Source: Gordionus sp. m RMFG-2023
Taxonomy: Eukaryota; Nematomorpha; Gordioida; Chordodea; Parachordodidae
Direction of reading: 5' to 3'
DNA: 64,000 bases
NCBI RefSeq assembly: GCF_954871325.1
Contig: NC_088779.1
Coordinates: forward strand, 7,876,846-7,940,845
The notes under the pieces: model-generated
Database searches by the model: none
What the model was told of the DNA's origin: nothing
What the model saw: the letters and a program-made list of their open reading frames with translations, nothing else
Translations under genes and position numbers: made by a program
Shown: one piece after another, positions 11,433-24,200 of the stretch
How the letters are laid out: each line of letters begins with the position of its first letter
How positions within the stretch are numbered: the stretch's first letter is position 1

Positions 11433-11437
11433 ACAAC

Positions 11438-11850
11438 TATTCTATATAGTTCGGAAACATGGCCAACCAAAGAATCAGAAATGAGACAAACTATGGAGAT
11501 GAGAATGCTGAAGATAATTGTAGGGGTAACAAAAGGATAAAGAGCGCAGTACAAGAATACTAGGAAGTTTAAAGGTAGTGCTCATTAAGACTAAGATAAT
11601 GGTAAACAGACTAAGGTGGTATGGGCATACAATGAGAAGGCTTATAAAGGAAATAAGGTTGAGAGTTTGGAAGTGATGTGTAAAAGAGGCCAAAACTTCA
11701 ATGAAGCCATAAAGTTAGAGCCAATATGAAGAAGTAGGGTTAAACGGTCGTTGAGGATAAAAGACAAGAAAGTATGAATAACATAAAGTGAAGAGAGATA
11801 TTGTAGGAGCTTATCACCAGAAAAGGTGAAAGCTAAAAAAAAAATTTTTT
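11438..11850 (+). pseudogene. RTE LINE C-terminal region and 3' tail
   Basis: It resumes with YGSETWPTKESEMRQ, then MEMRMLKIIVGVTKG, which is diagnostic of RTE C-termini. It ends in an A-rich tail at about 11840 where the cassette sequence resumes. Confidence 0.8.
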
Positions 11851-12033
11851 TTAAATTTTAAAAAATTAATTAAAAGAGCGATTATTCAAGTTAGATTTTT
11901 TTAGTAAGGCATCATCAGTCCAGCTGAATGTTTTGATTAAAACTGGCTTAAACCCTTATTTATAATATTTTTTTTCTGCTACCGTCCGGAAATTTCCTAT
12001 TTAAATTTAGACTTATATTAATTTAATAAATAG

Positions 12034-12045
12034 AAATTACACAAG
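12034..12045 (+). CDS. E1 micro-exon, 12-nt form
   Basis: AAATTACACAAG lies between AATAAATAG and GTATATTA and reads ITQ in phase 1. Other 12-nt forms are at 21840-21851 (YMP) and 25157-25168 (FIP). A 9-nt form is at 30752-30760 (TS). Confidence 0.5.
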
Positions 12046-12389
12046 GTATATTATATTTATAAAAAATTAGTACTATATTAATTATTCTTCTCTCCTCCCT
12101 ATTTTAAATTATTAATCTTTTGATGATTAAATATATTTCTTCAAATTCGTCTCGTCGTATTTGACTTTATTTCTTATGACATCCATACAACTCCACATAC
12201 ATTATTTGATATTTATAAAGGTATTCTTTCTTATAGATACTTTTAAACCAAAGAAATCCATGTTTGCTACGGCAATTATGTAACCTTCAACCTTTAAAAA
12301 TCTAATAATGATTATCATAATAAAAATAAATTCGAATATTTTTCTAAAAATTCTAATAGAGTTTCTGTCTTCATATTTCAATATGAATA

Positions 12390-12923
12390 AGTGGAGTAAG
12401 GTAATACCCCGGGCTTGGCAAAAATTTAATCTCATTTTAATATTAAATTCACTGGAAGGTTTAAATTTTATCCTAATAAAGATTTTATTAATTTAAATCT
12501 ATAGACAAATTTTTTTTTAAAATAATTAATTATTTTTGATGAAATTTTTAAAAGATTTTTACATGAGAGATTTTAATTTTTATTAAAATATAATATCATT
12601 TATATGTAAATTAAATTTTATATCAAAGTTTAAACACTCTTCTATAATTTGCCAAGTTTTATGAGTATTTATTATGTCTAGATATTATTTCACATGATTT
12701 ATCAATTTAGAGATAGCGGGGCTTTCTAAACCATCCATATCAATGATTATAGTTAATAATAAAAATAATTTTTATATATAATTAGCTTCAATTTTATAAT
12801 ATTTTGAACAATAAAATTATTCTTTACCTATCATTATTAATAAATAAAAATGCATTTCAATTTATTATGGCCTAAAAGCCCAATAGTTTAGGAAGCCCCT
12901 TGAAGTGGTTGCCTCACCCCACT
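12390..12923. mobile_element. MITE-like insertion, about 534 bp
   Basis: The left end begins AGTGGAGTAAGGTAA. The complement of the right end begins AGTGGGGTGAGGCAA, so the ends are imperfect inverted repeats. The interior is AT-rich and non-coding. It interrupts a cassette just after the E2 region. The target duplication is not resolved. Confidence 0.5.
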
Positions 12924-14233
12924 ATTGCGGCTTGTTGGACAAATTTTCCACTTTTAAAAAAAATAAAATTTAAATAAAATGATTATATTCTTGAAATTTT
13001 TTATAAGTCAGAATATAGTTTTAGGTATCCAATCTATATTATTTTTTATAAACCAGGAGCTATAGCCAATATTGTAAAAATGGATTCATCTACCCTAGTC
13101 TCACCTATATGATGTTTAAAGAAAATTTTATTATTTTATAAAACATTATCATTAACATTTCATCAATTCAGAGGAATAAAAAATTTTTTTCTTTATGAGA
13201 ACTTTTTAAATTACCACAGATATCTATAAAAGCTTTTTCTTTGATGTGTTTAATATCTTTTATACATAATGATAGTAGGATTTATATATAAAAGGTTCTT
13301 GATTTAATCTAAACTAGAAAGATGATATATTTTTATAGGCAAGTATAGTTTATTCAGTTTATTATTTTACCAAACATACATCGATTAATTTCCTGGCCTT
13401 TTTAAAGTGTTGACTGACATAATCCTCTACAAAATATTTATAATAAAATTAATACTTACATATAGAGAATATCTTATTTATAAAAAATATAAACTTTATT
13501 AATTCCCTATCTTAAGTCAATTTTATTCACTAAATAATAATAGAAAAATTTATTAAAAATTATTTCATTTCAAATTCGTTGCCTCGAATGTCATTTTGTT
13601 TCTCATCTCTTAAGAAATCCACTATTAACAATCCGTATTACGATATTCCATCACTCGTGATTTTTAATCAAAAGATATTTACATTTACTCTCATTATGTA
13701 TCTTTCAGCCTTTAAAATCGATATATAAGAAAGTAAATGCATTCGCTCGCTTTGAAAATATTCTAATATTGGGTTTCTATATGTATGTTAAGTTTATGAA
13801 AGTATTTTTTATTTGATAAAGCATTTATAATCAAAACTATATTTATATTACTTTGATGCAGGGCTAGGTAAAAAAATTTATCTTTTATAGCTGTTTATCA
13901 TTTTATTTCTCTGTCTGATATATTTTTTAAATTATAACCTGTCCAAAAGATTTACAAAATCTTATTATGAGTTTAATATCTTTTAAATATTGAATTTTTA
14001 TGGATTATATATATACTACAATGCTGTATATATAAGGTTAAGAAAACATCTCTGATGAAAAGAAATAAAATATTTTATAGATTATTGAAATTATATATTT
14101 TTTATACCTGCCAACGTCAGTTCAACTGTTTGGTATTGCTAAAATATTTACTGACCGGAACCTTAATTTAAAATATTTTTTTTCCCCAAAATTTATATTC
14201 AAATTTAAATTAAACATATTCCAAAACAACTAG

Positions 14234-14248
14234 TCGAATATTTACAAG
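14234..14248 (+). CDS. E1 micro-exon, 15 nt (TCGAATATTTACAAG)
   Basis: The borders are AACAACTAG and GTATAATA. Phase 1 reads EYLQ. This is close to the array A consensus of the exon. Confidence 0.5.
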
Positions 14249-15350
14249 GTATAATATTATTATCATAAAAATTTAATATTTGTTAATTATTCTTCACTAT
14301 CTTAAATCAATTTTATTCATTTGATATGATCTATAAACTTTTTAAAAGTTTTTACTCTTCAAATATGTTCAGTTGAATTTCATTGTTTTTAATTTTATCC
14401 CTTGAAAGATCTATTATAATTTTTATTTATTTATAAAGGTTTTCTTTCTCTAGGGATATATTTACTCCAAAACAAAAAACTATTTGCTAATTATGAAACC
14501 TCCCTACTTTAAAAATAATAATATTAAGATTTAATAATTATCAACTCGGTTGCTTTTCTAAACATTCTGATAGAGTTTCTTTCGATTTAATGCTAATATG
14601 TGATGTTTATAAACGCAATTTTATTATTTGGTAATAAATTATTAATTATTATTTATTAAATCAATGTAGAAGAATGAATTTTTTTTTCTGTATAGTTTAT
14701 TATCATTTTATATTGCTTGAGAACTTTTAAATGTGTTTAATATCTTTTAAATACTATTTAATGATCGTTGGATGTTATTGATAAATAAAATAAATACTGA
14801 AAAAAAAATATTTTTATAAAATTTACAAAAATTTTTTTTAAAAATATTTTCAGATAAAGTTTATTCAATAAATAATTTTTTCTTTGGGCCAACATATGTC
14901 AAGCGTCGCCTTATTTAGAATTTTGACTGGTTAGAGAAATATTTGGTTTTTTAATACAAATTAATAATTTCTTAATAAAATAAATACTTAATATTATTGG
15001 GTTTATTTACAAAAAATGTATAAGACCAAGGAGATGTGAGGAAAGGCATACGTTAATAAAATTATTTTTCGAAATCACTTTTTTGGAATAATTATATTGT
15101 TATCCCAAAATTAAAAAAGATATTGAACATTTAGGCCAAAATCACGAAATTGTAAAAAAAAATTATAATTAAAAAATAAATTTTGTTCATTAAAATATTT
15201 GATCAAAATTATATAAATGTTTAAAAATATTGAATATAAAAAAATTATTGTTCATAAAAACTTCCTATTTATGAGCAGAGATCCTATGCAAATCTTTTTT
15301 ATACCAACCAGAAATTTAATAATTAAATTTTTTATTAATTTAATAACTAG

Positions 15351-15365
15351 GCTTAGGAACACCAG
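15351..15365 (+). CDS. E1 micro-exon, 15 nt
   Basis: The borders are AATAACTAG and GTATACTA. Phase 1 reads LGTP, while frame zero meets TAG. It resembles the first copy (LDTP) and 24402-24416 (FGTP). Confidence 0.55.
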
Positions 15366-16844
15366 GTATACTATTATATTTAAAAAATTATTACTATATT
15401 AATTATTCTTCCCTCTTCCGTTTCTTAAATAAATTTAAATGATTTGAGTAGATATTTATCTAATAAAAGTTATTATACTATTCAAAATAGCCTAGTCGAA
15501 TTTAATTACTGTTCCTTAACTTATTTTTTTAAAATCCATTTTGATCAATATTTGCTATTTATAAATAAATTTGTTCTCTAATGATACCTAAATAATTTAT
15601 ATTTGCTACCGTAATTATAAAACCTTCCTCCTTTAAAACCATAATGATAAGATTGTAATAATATCAATTCGGGCGCATTTCTAAACATTCTGTTAGTGAG
15701 TTTCTGTTTTATATTTCATTACATTTAAGGTAGCATGTGATGCTTAAAACGCAATCATATAATTTGAAAAACATAATTTAAAACTATTTTTATATTACGT
15801 CAATGCAGAGGAGTGTTAAATAATATTTTTGTGAGAACTTTTAAAATTATATTTTAGGTTTATAAGATTAAAGCAATTTTTATTTATATCTTTTAAACAA
15901 AATATATTGTATTATATATGCTAAAAAGTTTCTTGATAAATAAATTGATTATTATGTGGATTAACATTAAATATATTTTTGTAAAGTTTATTCAATTTGT
16001 TTATTTTTTCTGCCAGACTCAATATCAACAAACCGGCTGGCCCTTGAATGGCTATTAATCTATGAAATATTTTGTTTAACCATGCATAACAATAATTTTG
16101 TAATGATATTAATATTTATATTTATAAAAACTTATTTAAAAAAAATGTATAATATATTAATTATCTTAATCTTAAGTCGATTTTTTTTTATAAAAAATGA
16201 TCAAAATACTTGTCAAATTAGTTGCCTTGAATGTCTTATTATCTCTTAGGAAAAACTATAAGCAAATTTTGTTATTTAAAGTATTCTTTCCCTCGAGTTA
16301 TTTTTAGCTGAATGATATTCACATATATTTTCTTTATATACCATTCCTCTTTAAAAATCATTATATAATTTAGTAAACCCATCAATTAAATTGCTTTGAA
16401 GGCATTCTATTAATAAGTTTTTGATATTATATAAAGTTTATAAAAGTATTTTTAAACATTATGAGATAATAACTTTATTTATATTACCTCGATGCATAAA
16501 ATTAATTTTTCATAGCTATATAATGTACATGTTAAATTTTCGAAATAAAATATATGTCTAAATTTTTTTAAATTTCAATATTTAATATCTCTTAAATATT
16601 TAATACTGATGGATTTTATATATGCTATAATCAAGGTTCCTTATAAAAAAATTAATCCTGGATAAAAATATAGATGAAAAAAAGTTTAAAAAATTAAATG
16701 TAAAGAAGGTTTACTCAATTTTTGACCCATCCAACATCAGAACCTTTGAATTAAATTTTAACTGGCCGGAATTAATCAAATATTTTATTTCACCTTGCAC
16801 ACCGGAAATTTCATAAATTAAACTAATATTAATTTAATAACTAG

Positions 16845-18725
16845 AATCAAATATACAAGGTATAATATAATATTTATAAAAATTTGTTTTATATTTATTA
16901 TTCTTCTATAACCCCTTTCTTAAATCGATTTTATTCATGATTATTGTAAAACTTTTTAAAAGTTATTATGCTCTTCAATTTAGTCTCGTTGAATTTCATT
17001 TCTCTTTCTCATCTCACTTTAAAATATACACTTTATTTATTGTTTGTTATTTATAAAGCTATTCATTCTCTAGGTCGTTTTTCTAAACATTCTGATAAAG
17101 TTTCTGTCTTCATATTTTATTACATTTAAGGTAGTATGCGATAAAACTCAATTATACTATTTGATAAACTACTTATTATGTCAATGCAGAAGAATGTAAA
17201 TTTTTTTCTTTTGTATAGTTGATTATCATTTTATATGCTTAGGAATTTTTTGAATTATCATTCATGTCTATAAGATTTAATTTAATATGATGTGTAAAAT
17301 ATCCTTTAAACATATATATATCCTATGTTTAAGAGGTTCTTGATAAGTAAATTAAATATACTGAAAGGAAATATATACGCTGTAAAATATTTAAAAAACA
17401 TGCATGCAGATATATTTTAGCCAATTTAGTTATTTTTTCCCGGTGCCCAACATCAAACAACAGACTGGCTTTTTAAAAATCTTGGCTGCTAATAATCATC
17501 TACGAAATATTTTTCTTTTCCATGCTAACCAATGATATCGTAATAAAATTAATATATAGATTTATTGAATAACGTATTTTAATATTAAGTATAATTTATT
17601 AATTATCCCTATCTTATATCTTTTTTATTCAAAAAATAAGATTGAGACTTATTAAAAATTATTACAATTCAATTACATCGAATGTCATTCTTTCTCTAAT
17701 CTCTTAAATTCACTATTAACAAATTTTGGTATTAAAATTATTCTTTCCTGTCGGGATCGATTTTCACATTTATTTTATTTATGTATCTTTCCTTCTTTAA
17801 AATCGTTTTATAAGCCAGTAAACGAAATTCAATAGCCTTAAAAGTATTCTAATAATAAGTTTCTGTAAATATAATAAGTTGTATGAAAGTAATTTTTATT
17901 TATTAAAACATTATTATACATAACTATATTTATATTATCTTAATGTAGCAATGGGTAAAAATAACTTATATAGATGATTATTATATTTTATTTCTGTTAT
18001 AAAATTTAAATTTTAATACCTGTCCAAAAGATTTAATAATTTCATATTATGAGTTCAATATCTTTTAAACATTGAATACTGATCGAATTTATAAATGGGA
18101 GACCGGTGAGCATGCGAACCCTAAAACTTCACTAAAATTAAAACTACTTGTTAATATTGAATGAATGATATCTCATTTTTATTTCCCTTATATTATTATA
18201 CTATACATGAATATAATTTTTTTAAATAAATTATACTATTTTAACAATATTTTATTTTCCGAAAATAAATTTGGAATAACTTTTTTTAAACATGAAAATG
18301 ATAAAATATTATTGCATACTTTATTGATAAAAATAAGCCTTATGGAAAATAATTATAAAAAAATATTAAAATTTATGGGCAATTTAAATAAATAAATATT
18401 AGATTAAGATTGCATTTATGTGGGTCAAGGTTCATAAGAACCTCGGGCTCATAAGATCTCATGGTCCCCCATATATTATTATATAAGTAGATTCCTGATA
18501 AATAAATAAAAAATTTACTGGAAGAAATTATTAAAAAAATAAAATTTTATATAATTTATTCAAATTATATTTTTTTGTTCCTTCCAACATCAGTTCAGCT
18601 GATGGGTTTGATTAAAATTTTAAGTGTCCGGAACATTTATTCAAAATATTTTGTTTCTCCCGCCAACCGGAATTTTTCTATTTAAATTTAAATCTATATT
18701 AAATAACTAGTCGAACAATTCCATG
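16845..18725 (+). CDS. E1/E3 micro-exons 16.8-18.7 kb (discontinuous)
   Basis: The separate candidate exons are 16845-16859, 17190-17195, 17949-17954 and 18711-18725. All have AG/GT borders and phase-1 open readings. The intervening sequence is intron-like and includes the MITE at 18097-18470. The span is given only to group them. Confidence 0.4.
18097..18470. mobile_element. MITE-like insertion with imperfect inverted ends
   Basis: The left end is GGGAGACCGGTGAGCATGCG. The complement of the right end begins GGGGGACCATGAGATC. A homologous copy lies at 33877-34297 in the matching place of another cassette, so it was inserted before a block duplication. Confidence 0.5.
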
Positions 18726-19608
18726 GTATAATATTATATATAAATATTAAATATTCATATTTTTTTAATTATTATTCCATATCTTAAATCTATTTTATTC
18801 ATTTGAGATAATCGATAAACTACTTAAAAGTTATTCAAATTAGCAAATTTTATTTCTGTTTCACATCTCATTCATTGAAAGATACACTTAATTCAATATT
18901 TGCTATTTATAAAGGTATTCTTTCTTTAGAGATATTTTTAACATAAAGGAACCATGTTAGCCATGCTATAATATAACCTTCACATGTGTTATTTAAAAAC
19001 GCAATTCTAATATTTGATAAAACAATATTATTAACTCTTTTTAAATTAAGTATAACAGAGGAATGTAAAAAATAAAAATTTTTCTATAGCTGATCATCAT
19101 TTTAGCTATTTGAGAACTTTCTAGATTATAATGCATATCTAAAAGATTTAAGCATTTTCTGTATGATTAATATCTTCTAAAAAAGATCGTAGGATTATTT
19201 ATGCTATGCATAAAAGTTCTTGATAAATAAATATGGAGGCTAATAGTTCCATAGAAATATATTTTTAAAAAATATATGAATGTAAAATTTATTCAATTTG
19301 GTAATTTTTATCAGCCGGGCTTAACTTTAGTCAACTGTCTAGGCTTGGAAAAATCTTGATTTAATATTTGTTTTCTATGTAAAACAATAATTTCGTAATA
19401 AAATTAATACTTAGATTTATTAAATAACTTATTTATAAATAATGTATACATCATTAATTATCTTATGTCGATTTTATTCAAAAAAAATATACAATTAAAA
19501 TATATTACATTTCAAATTAGTTGTCTCGAAAGTGATTCTGTTTATCATTTCTAAAAAAATCCACATAATAAATTTTATTATTTAAAGTATTCTTTTCTAA
19601 GGTATATT

Positions 19609-21261
19609 TAGACCTCTGCGCCTACAAACTATCGGTGGCCAGCGCAATTTTCAAAAAATCTTAGCGACGGCCGGCATAAATTTTTATAACATAAATTTTT
19701 TTAATTGCTTTTAATTTTTTAAAAAAACGAATATACATTACTCTACAGATATCTCGGCATATTTTTTAATATTTATTTAATAGAAAACTCATTATATATC
19801 CAAAATCGATTTCGTAATTTTATAATTATCATGTATAAAAATTAATTTATATAAATATTGGGGATAATAATGATCCCCTTGAATTTAACGTCAATCCAGC
19901 GGTAGAGAAAACTCTTTCACTAAGTGTGCTAGTCGCCGGAATGCAAAGAATTTTTTGGCGAGCCTGGAAAGATTGGGAAGTTCACTCTTCTTTTCTCTCC
20001 GAAAATTTAGAACGTCCATATCTTGTGAATATCGTTTTCCAAGAAAACTGTGGCATTCTTGTTCTAAGTCACCTAACTTGGAATCATAATTTATATTTGT
20101 TGAATTTTTATTTGCCAATTTTGTCAAATAACTTAAATTTAATAATTCATCTTGATCCTCATTAGCTATATTTAGTACCTGATTATCATCATTCTCTATA
20201 AGATTAAGATGTTTTATTATAAATTCTGAAGCTGAACAATTTTGCTCTATTAAATACTTTGACATAATTGTCAATTTTTGAAATCTTGGATCTAAAAGAG
20301 AAGCCAATACCTATAGATAGTTTTAAATAAAAAATAAAAGAATATACTTATATATTATTACTTGCAAATTACACACCGAAAATCGCAACGCAAGTTTTTT
20401 TAGCATATTTTCCTTGATTTCAGAACTATCACTATCATTTACTATTAAATTTGTTTCAATTTCACTTCTAAAAAACGTTAAGTTTAAAGTAGGCCCTTTT
20501 TGTACTGAAAGAAATTCGACAGTTTCTTTAAATTTTGAAAGAAATGCTAATCTTCTTTTACCAGCTCAGATTTATAATTTCATAATTTGAGAAAGTGTTT
20601 CCCAATTCTTTCAAAACATTATTAATTAAATTCTTATTTAATCCAGATATACTTTCTAGCATAATTAATATATACTATGCCAACGTGTTATGACATTTAA
20701 TTTTAAGGTTATCATGCGTGGAATTATTTTTATTATTATCATTGGAATTGCCAATTTGAAAACGGGTATCCGGGTATGGATTATTGCTGTCAAGATCTAA
20801 CATGTCTGATGTTAAATCTATTGTACTTAGACATTATTTTGATCTTCCTCAATTCAAAAACCTCTTCAATTCAACAACCTCTGCAGTTTTATATCTTAGA
20901 GCAGTAATAATTTCTCTAATTCTTTTGCAAAAAATTTCCAGACTATGGTTTTTTTATTATATAGATTTAGGATACTAAAATTATATATAGAATTATTAAA
21001 TGATGATGCATCCATTTTTTAAAATATATAAATTTATGGTAACTTTTGGAATTTTAGATTTTTGATTGATTGAATTCCATAATCACGTCAATATAATTAT
21101 GATTTCAAAATAGTAGAAAATAAAAATTTATCAAAATCCTGATTGACATTAAAAAAATTACAACAGTGATGTTGACCAATTATTAGAATAAAAAGGTATG
21201 AAATATGAAGATTTTCTTAAACGGCGTCGTTTTCGGCGTGGCCGGCCGGCGCACAGGTCTA
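19609..21261 (-). mobile_element. hAT DNA transposon, internally deleted
   Basis: The inverted ends are TAGACCTCTGCGCC and GGCGCACAGGTCTA. They are flanked by the perfect 8-bp target duplication GGTATATT (19601-19608 and 21262-21269), the hAT hallmark. The length is 1653 bp, too short for a full hAT. The minus strand carries only the C-terminal half of a transposase. It sits in a half-cassette where sister copies read TTCTCTAGGGATATTT. Confidence 0.93.
19870..20580 (-). pseudogene. hAT transposase C-terminal half
   Basis: Reading leftward: RRLAFLSKFKETVEFLS, then MLKKLALRF, a likely 51-bp intron (20311-20361, GT...AG on the minus strand), then VLASLLDPRFQKL. The dimerisation domain follows: LPNLSRLAKKFF, then PATSTLSERVFSTAG after a one-base frame change near 19930. 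LLDPRF and SERVFSTAG are signature hAT blocks. The N-terminal BED finger and first catalytic residues are absent from the element. Confidence 0.85.
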
Positions 21262-21269
21262 GGTATATT

Positions 21270-24200
21270 TAACCCAAAGATATTCACATTTACTATCATT
21301 ATGTACTTCCTCCTATAAAAATCGTTACATAAGGTAGTAAACGCTTCATTTCATTCGCTTTGAACGCATTCTAATGAAGAGTTTTACTAAGTAAATCAAG
21401 TATATAAAGGTAATTTTAGATAAAACATTATTGGATCATTTCTATATTTATATTACTTTGATGCATTAAACTTCGTTTTCATAGCTGATTATCATTTTTT
21501 TCATTATTAGATTTTTTAAATTTTAAAACTTGTCTATGATTATCGATTTACTTATTTATATTATGGGTTCAATATTATTTAAACATTGAATATTGATATA
21601 TATGCTAAAATGATGTACAAGGTTCCTGATAAATAAACCAATTCTGGAATCAAATATAGCAGATAAAAAAATTTTAAAAATAAATATAAAATAAGTTTAA
21701 TCTAGTTATATTTTTAGACATCTCAGTCTAGCCGCTAGGATTAAAAGTTTTAATTGCCCGTAACCATTATGTAAATTTTTTTTTCATGCCAACTGGAAAC
21801 TTCTAATTAAATTTAAAATTTTATTAATTAAATAACTAGAATATATGCCAGGTATAATATTAATTATAAAAAATTCGTACTATAATATTTATTCTTTCCT
21901 CTTCCATCTTTTAAAGCATTATTCATTTCAGATGATGGATAAACTTCTTAAATTTGGTCACTTTTCTAAAAATTCTGATAGAGTTTCTGTCTTCATATTT
22001 CATTACATAAATGTAGCATATGATGTTAAAAACGGATACCTTTTATGATATTATACATGTCAATAAGAATTAAGCATTTTGTATATGATAACGATGGCTG
22101 GATTATATATGTTACATATAAGGATCTTTATAAATAAATCAGATATTGGGAAAAAATATATCCACAAAAGAGAATTTAAAAAAATATATACAATTGTTTT
22201 TCCATAAGAACCAATAAATTCGTATAAAATCAATTATTATATTTATTTTATTAAATAGAGATTATTTATAAAAATAATATATAAATAAAATTATCCCTTT
22301 CATGATTCAAAAAATAATTGAAAGACTTATTATATATTAATTTTGTAGTATCGAATGTTATTCTCTTTCTTAAATCATCTTGAAATACGATTAAAAAATT
22401 TTGTTATTTAAGATATTTTATCTTTCCCTCTAGAAAATCTTAACCCAATATTTATATTAACTCCCACTTTGTAATTCTTCCGTTAAAAATCGCTATATAA
22501 GCCAATAAGCGAAAAAATTAGTCACTTTGAAGCATTCCAATGCTGCTCCTGTATGTATATGATATGAAGTTTATAAATTTTATTTGATGAAATATTATTA
22601 ATCATATCTATATTTATTACCTTAATGCAGAAATAGGTAAAAAAAATTATTTTTTATAACTGATTATCATATGATTTTTTTAAATTATAACCTATACAAA
22701 AGATTTAGAAAATTTATATTATGAGTTTAATATCTTTTAAATATTAAATACTGATGGATTTTATATATGCTATAATGCTATACAAGATTACTTATAAATA
22801 AACCAATCCTGGAATCAGATGAAAAAAAAAATTTAAAAAAATAAAAGTAAGTTTATTCAAGTTAAATTTTTTGGCAGCTAACATCAGACTAGCCGTTAGG
22901 ATTGACTAAATTTTTAACTGCCCGGAACCATTATGCAAAATTTTTTATATGCAAACCGGAAATTTCCTATAAATTTAAACTTTTATTAATTAAATAACTA
23001 GCCGAATATATGCAAGGTATAATATTAATTTATAAAACGTACTATAATATTTATTCTTTCCTCTTAAGCAATTTTATTCATTTCAGATGATAAATTAACT
23101 TCTTAATGCTCTTTAAATTAGTCTTGTCGAATTTTAGTTCTCATTTTCATATCATTCATTGAAAGATCCACTTCAATCATTAACTGCTATTTATAAAGTT
23201 ATTCTTTCTCTAGAGATATTTTTAACACAAAACAATTTTTGCAGATCTAATATTATTTTCTTTATAAATCGCAATGCTAAGATTGTAATTTAATATAAAA
23301 TTAATCGCTTTTCTAAAGATTCTGATAGAGTTTCTGTCTTCATTTCATTACATAAGCATTATTTATTTTATTGAATAGTTATTTATAAAAAATAATATAT
23401 AAATAATTAATTATCCCTATAATAAATTGATTCAAAAAATGATCGAAAGACTTATTTGTTAAATTAGTACCCTCGAATGTTATTTTCCTTTTCAAATAAT
23501 CTCTTTGAAAGTCTCCTATTAACATTTTTTGTTATTTAAGATATTCTTTCCCTCTAAAAAAACTTAACCCAAGGATATTTATCTTTACTCCCATTTTAAT
23601 ACCAATGCTGATCTTCTGTTTGTATATGATATGAAGTTTATAAAATTTTATTTTATAAAATATTATTAATCATAACTATATTTATTACCTTAATGCAGGT
23701 GCAGGTAAAAAAAAATTATTTTTTATAGCTGATTTCATTTTACTTTGATAATTTTTTAAAATTATATTACCTATATAAAAGATTTAGAAAATTCATATTA
23801 TGAGTTTAATAACTCTTAAACATTCATTATGGGTTTGATTAAAAATTTAACTTCCAGGAACCTTTATTCAAAATATTTTGTTTCTCTAGCCAACCTGAAA
23901 TTTATTATTTAAATTAATTAAATAACTAGTCGAATTTTTAGAATGTGTAATATTATATTTTTTTAAACATTCATACTTTATAAATTATTCAATTATTTGT
24001 TTTTTTAAAGCAAACCAATAATTTCATAATAAAATTATTTAATACTTATAATTATTGGAATATTTATTTCAAAAAATGTATAAGACTACGGAGATGTGAG
24101 CCCTAGGCAAACGTCAATAAAATTAATTTTTGAGATCAAATTTTTAGAATCATTATTTTGTTATCCCAAGATTAAAAAAGATATTGAACATTTAAGCAAA

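Larger units (their letters stand above)
8301..11850 (+). mobile_element. RTE-clade LINE, decayed
   Basis: It interrupts an array A cassette: the cassette motif AGGTTTCCGATAA stops at about 8300 and resumes after an A-rich tail at about 11850. It holds an apurinic-type endonuclease region, a reverse transcriptase region and the YGSETW C-terminal block typical of RTE elements. Several in-frame stops and shifts are present. A solo LTR is inserted at 10975-11432. The 3' end (AACATAAAGTG...GAAAAGGTGAAAGC) recurs as a fragment at 43950-44101. Confidence 0.85.
12924..19600 (+). other. array A cassettes, middle block
   Basis: Dimeric cassettes are in the order E1, E2 remnant, E3, half-cassette, variant E3. 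E1 copies with AG/GT borders: 14234-14248 (EYLQ), 15351-15365 (LGTP), 16845-16859 (SNIQ), 18711-18725 (EQFH). Variant E3 copies: 13862-13867 (GGCTAG) and 17949-17954 (CAATGG). E2 stretches, for example at about 14456, begin well after TTTCTTTCTCTAG but contain stops. The stretch 16.0-18.5 kb is duplicated at 31.95-34.3 kb. Confidence 0.55.

Noticed and set aside
20784-20978. Plus-strand open frame inside the hAT element
   Set aside because: It lies inside the element, opposite in strand to the transposase, and has no recognisable motif.
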